From JANOBJ01 sp031411575 (GTDB taxonomy: Bacteria > Pseudomonadota > Gammaproteobacteria > Burkholderiales > Burkholderiaceae_C), in the NCBI GenBank assembly GCA_031411575.1, contig JANOBJ010000357.1:1-5996 (forward strand): DNA of 5,996 bases, in the 5' to 3' direction. The position numbers and the translations under genes are program-made. The notes beneath the pieces were generated by a model that was not told the origin of the DNA, searched no databases, and was given only the letters and a program-made list of their open reading frames with translations. Shown here one piece after another: positions 5,708 to 5,996 of this stretch. The first letter of the stretch is position 1; the number at the start of each line of letters is the position of its first letter.

Positions 5708-5776
5708 GCGCCTGCGGCGCCTCCCCCACCCAGCGGGGCAACACCAGCGGCCCGGCAAAGCCGGTTCCGCGGTGTT
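5708..5776 (+). terminator. Hairpin repeat after yidC, possible terminator
   Basis: Two inverted repeats lie just after the yidC stop. The first is small: GCGCC (5708-5712) and GGCGC (5716-5720). The second is large: AACACC plus GCGG (5740-5750, with a bulged A at 5746) pairs with CCGC plus GGTGTT (5767-5776), and CCGGC (5752-5756) pairs with GCCGG (5760-5764) around the loop AAA, for 15 base pairs in total. No T-run follows, so if it terminates transcription it is not a classic intrinsic site. Its C-runs and GC-rich hairpins resemble a family of intergenic repeats I recall from Comamonadaceae genomes; that resemblance is from memory. Confidence 0.5.
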
Positions 5777-5838
5777 CCTTGAAAAGGGCGCGGCTTCTGG
5801 CCCGACCTGCGGCGAAACCCGGCCGCGCCGGGGCTGAC

Positions 5839-5844
5839 TAAACT
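5839..5844 (+). promoter_or_regulatory. Candidate -10 element for leaderless mnmE
   Basis: TAAACT matches the -10 consensus at four of six positions and ends 7 nt before the mnmE ATG, so transcription would start at or next to the start codon. No Shine-Dalgarno sequence precedes the ATG, which fits a leaderless mRNA. No convincing -35 is found at 16-18 nt, so this is weak. Confidence 0.25.
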
Positions 5845-5851
5845 CGCACCC

Positions 5852-5996
5852 ATGTCGCTCCGTCATCTCGACCCGATCGCCGCCATCGCCACCGCCCCGG
5901 GGCGCGGCGCGGTGGGGATTGTGCGGGTGTCGGGCCCCACCGTGGCGCTGCTCATTGCGGCGCTGTGCGGGCGGGCACTGAAGGCGCGCGAGGCGA
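5852..5996 (+). CDS. mnmE: tRNA modification GTPase MnmE, N-terminus (partial)
   Basis: With MnmG, MnmE (also called TrmE) makes the 5-carboxymethylaminomethyl-type modification on wobble uridine 34 of several tRNAs, using GTP and a folate one-carbon donor. Only the first 48 codons are present; the frame is open to the window end. The visible part, [19 protein letters not shown] followed by AVGIVRVSG, is the conserved start of the N-terminal folate-binding domain. The G domain and the C-terminal Cys motif lie outside the window. The ATG at 5852 is chosen because [13 protein letters not shown] follows as in relatives; there is no obvious ribosome-binding site. It follows yidC in the common order rpmH-rnpA-yidD-yidC-mnmE, but a 155-nt gap with a strong hairpin suggests partly separate transcription. 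Confidence 0.93.
   Translation, partial: MSLRHLDPIAAIATAPGRGAVGIVRVSGPTVALLIAALCGRALKAREA

Noticed and set aside
4245..5744. 499-codon open frame antisense to yidC
   Set aside because: It is long only because GC-rich codons leave few stops on the other strand; the His/Gln/Arg/Leu-rich composition is typical of a shadow.
1..5996. CRISPR arrays, tRNA or rRNA genes, insertion sequences, phage or defence genes
   Set aside because: No regularly spaced repeats, cloverleaf genes, transposase or accessory proteins are visible; the window is a conserved core locus.

Overview
This window is the chromosome-replication 'dnaA region' of a high-GC Gram-negative bacterium. The proteins look betaproteobacterial, most likely Burkholderiales of the Comamonadaceae type (Acidovorax, Polaromonas or Rhodoferax relatives). 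The grounds are the DnaA N-terminus (a short extension, then [10 protein letters not shown]), RnpA beginning QRLKTRTQF, the gene order, and a GC-rich hairpin repeat after yidC that resembles intergenic repeats of that family. The family placement rests on remembered protein character, not on a search.

Layout, left to right: a probable terminator (1-29, minus); dnaN (53-1159, minus); a 252-nt gap (1160-1411) that I read as the replication origin oriC; dnaA (1412-2821, minus); a 238-nt divergent promoter region (2822-3059) with two DnaA boxes; then on the plus strand rpmH (3060-3194), rnpA (about 3230-3685), yidD (3682-3972) and yidC (3969-5696), tightly packed with two 4-nt ATGA overlaps; a 155-nt spacer with a strong hairpin (5697-5851); and the first 48 codons of mnmE (from 5852, cut by the window end).

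The genes fall into two functional groups. DnaA opens the origin and DnaN is the sliding clamp loaded at the new forks; both are transcribed away from the divergent promoter region and flank the origin. The plus-strand genes serve translation, tRNA processing and membrane biogenesis: ribosomal protein L34, the protein subunit of RNase P, the small YidD factor, the YidC membrane insertase, and MnmE, which modifies tRNA wobble uridines.

All genes are well-known, intact core genes, and I see no new accessory system. The part most worth a second look is the dnaA-dnaN gap. In order it holds an AT-rich segment, a TAG-repeat resembling a DnaA-trio, a GC-rich spacer, a DnaA box, a full-consensus IHF site 18 nt further on, and a perfect DnaA box. 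As I remember it, E. coli oriC has the same order and the same 18-nt box-to-IHF spacing, but it sits at a different locus there. Secondary items are a DnaA box lying on the putative dnaA -35 element, a hairpin plus direct repeat in the rpmH leader, a non-ATG start for rnpA, and a possibly leaderless mnmE.
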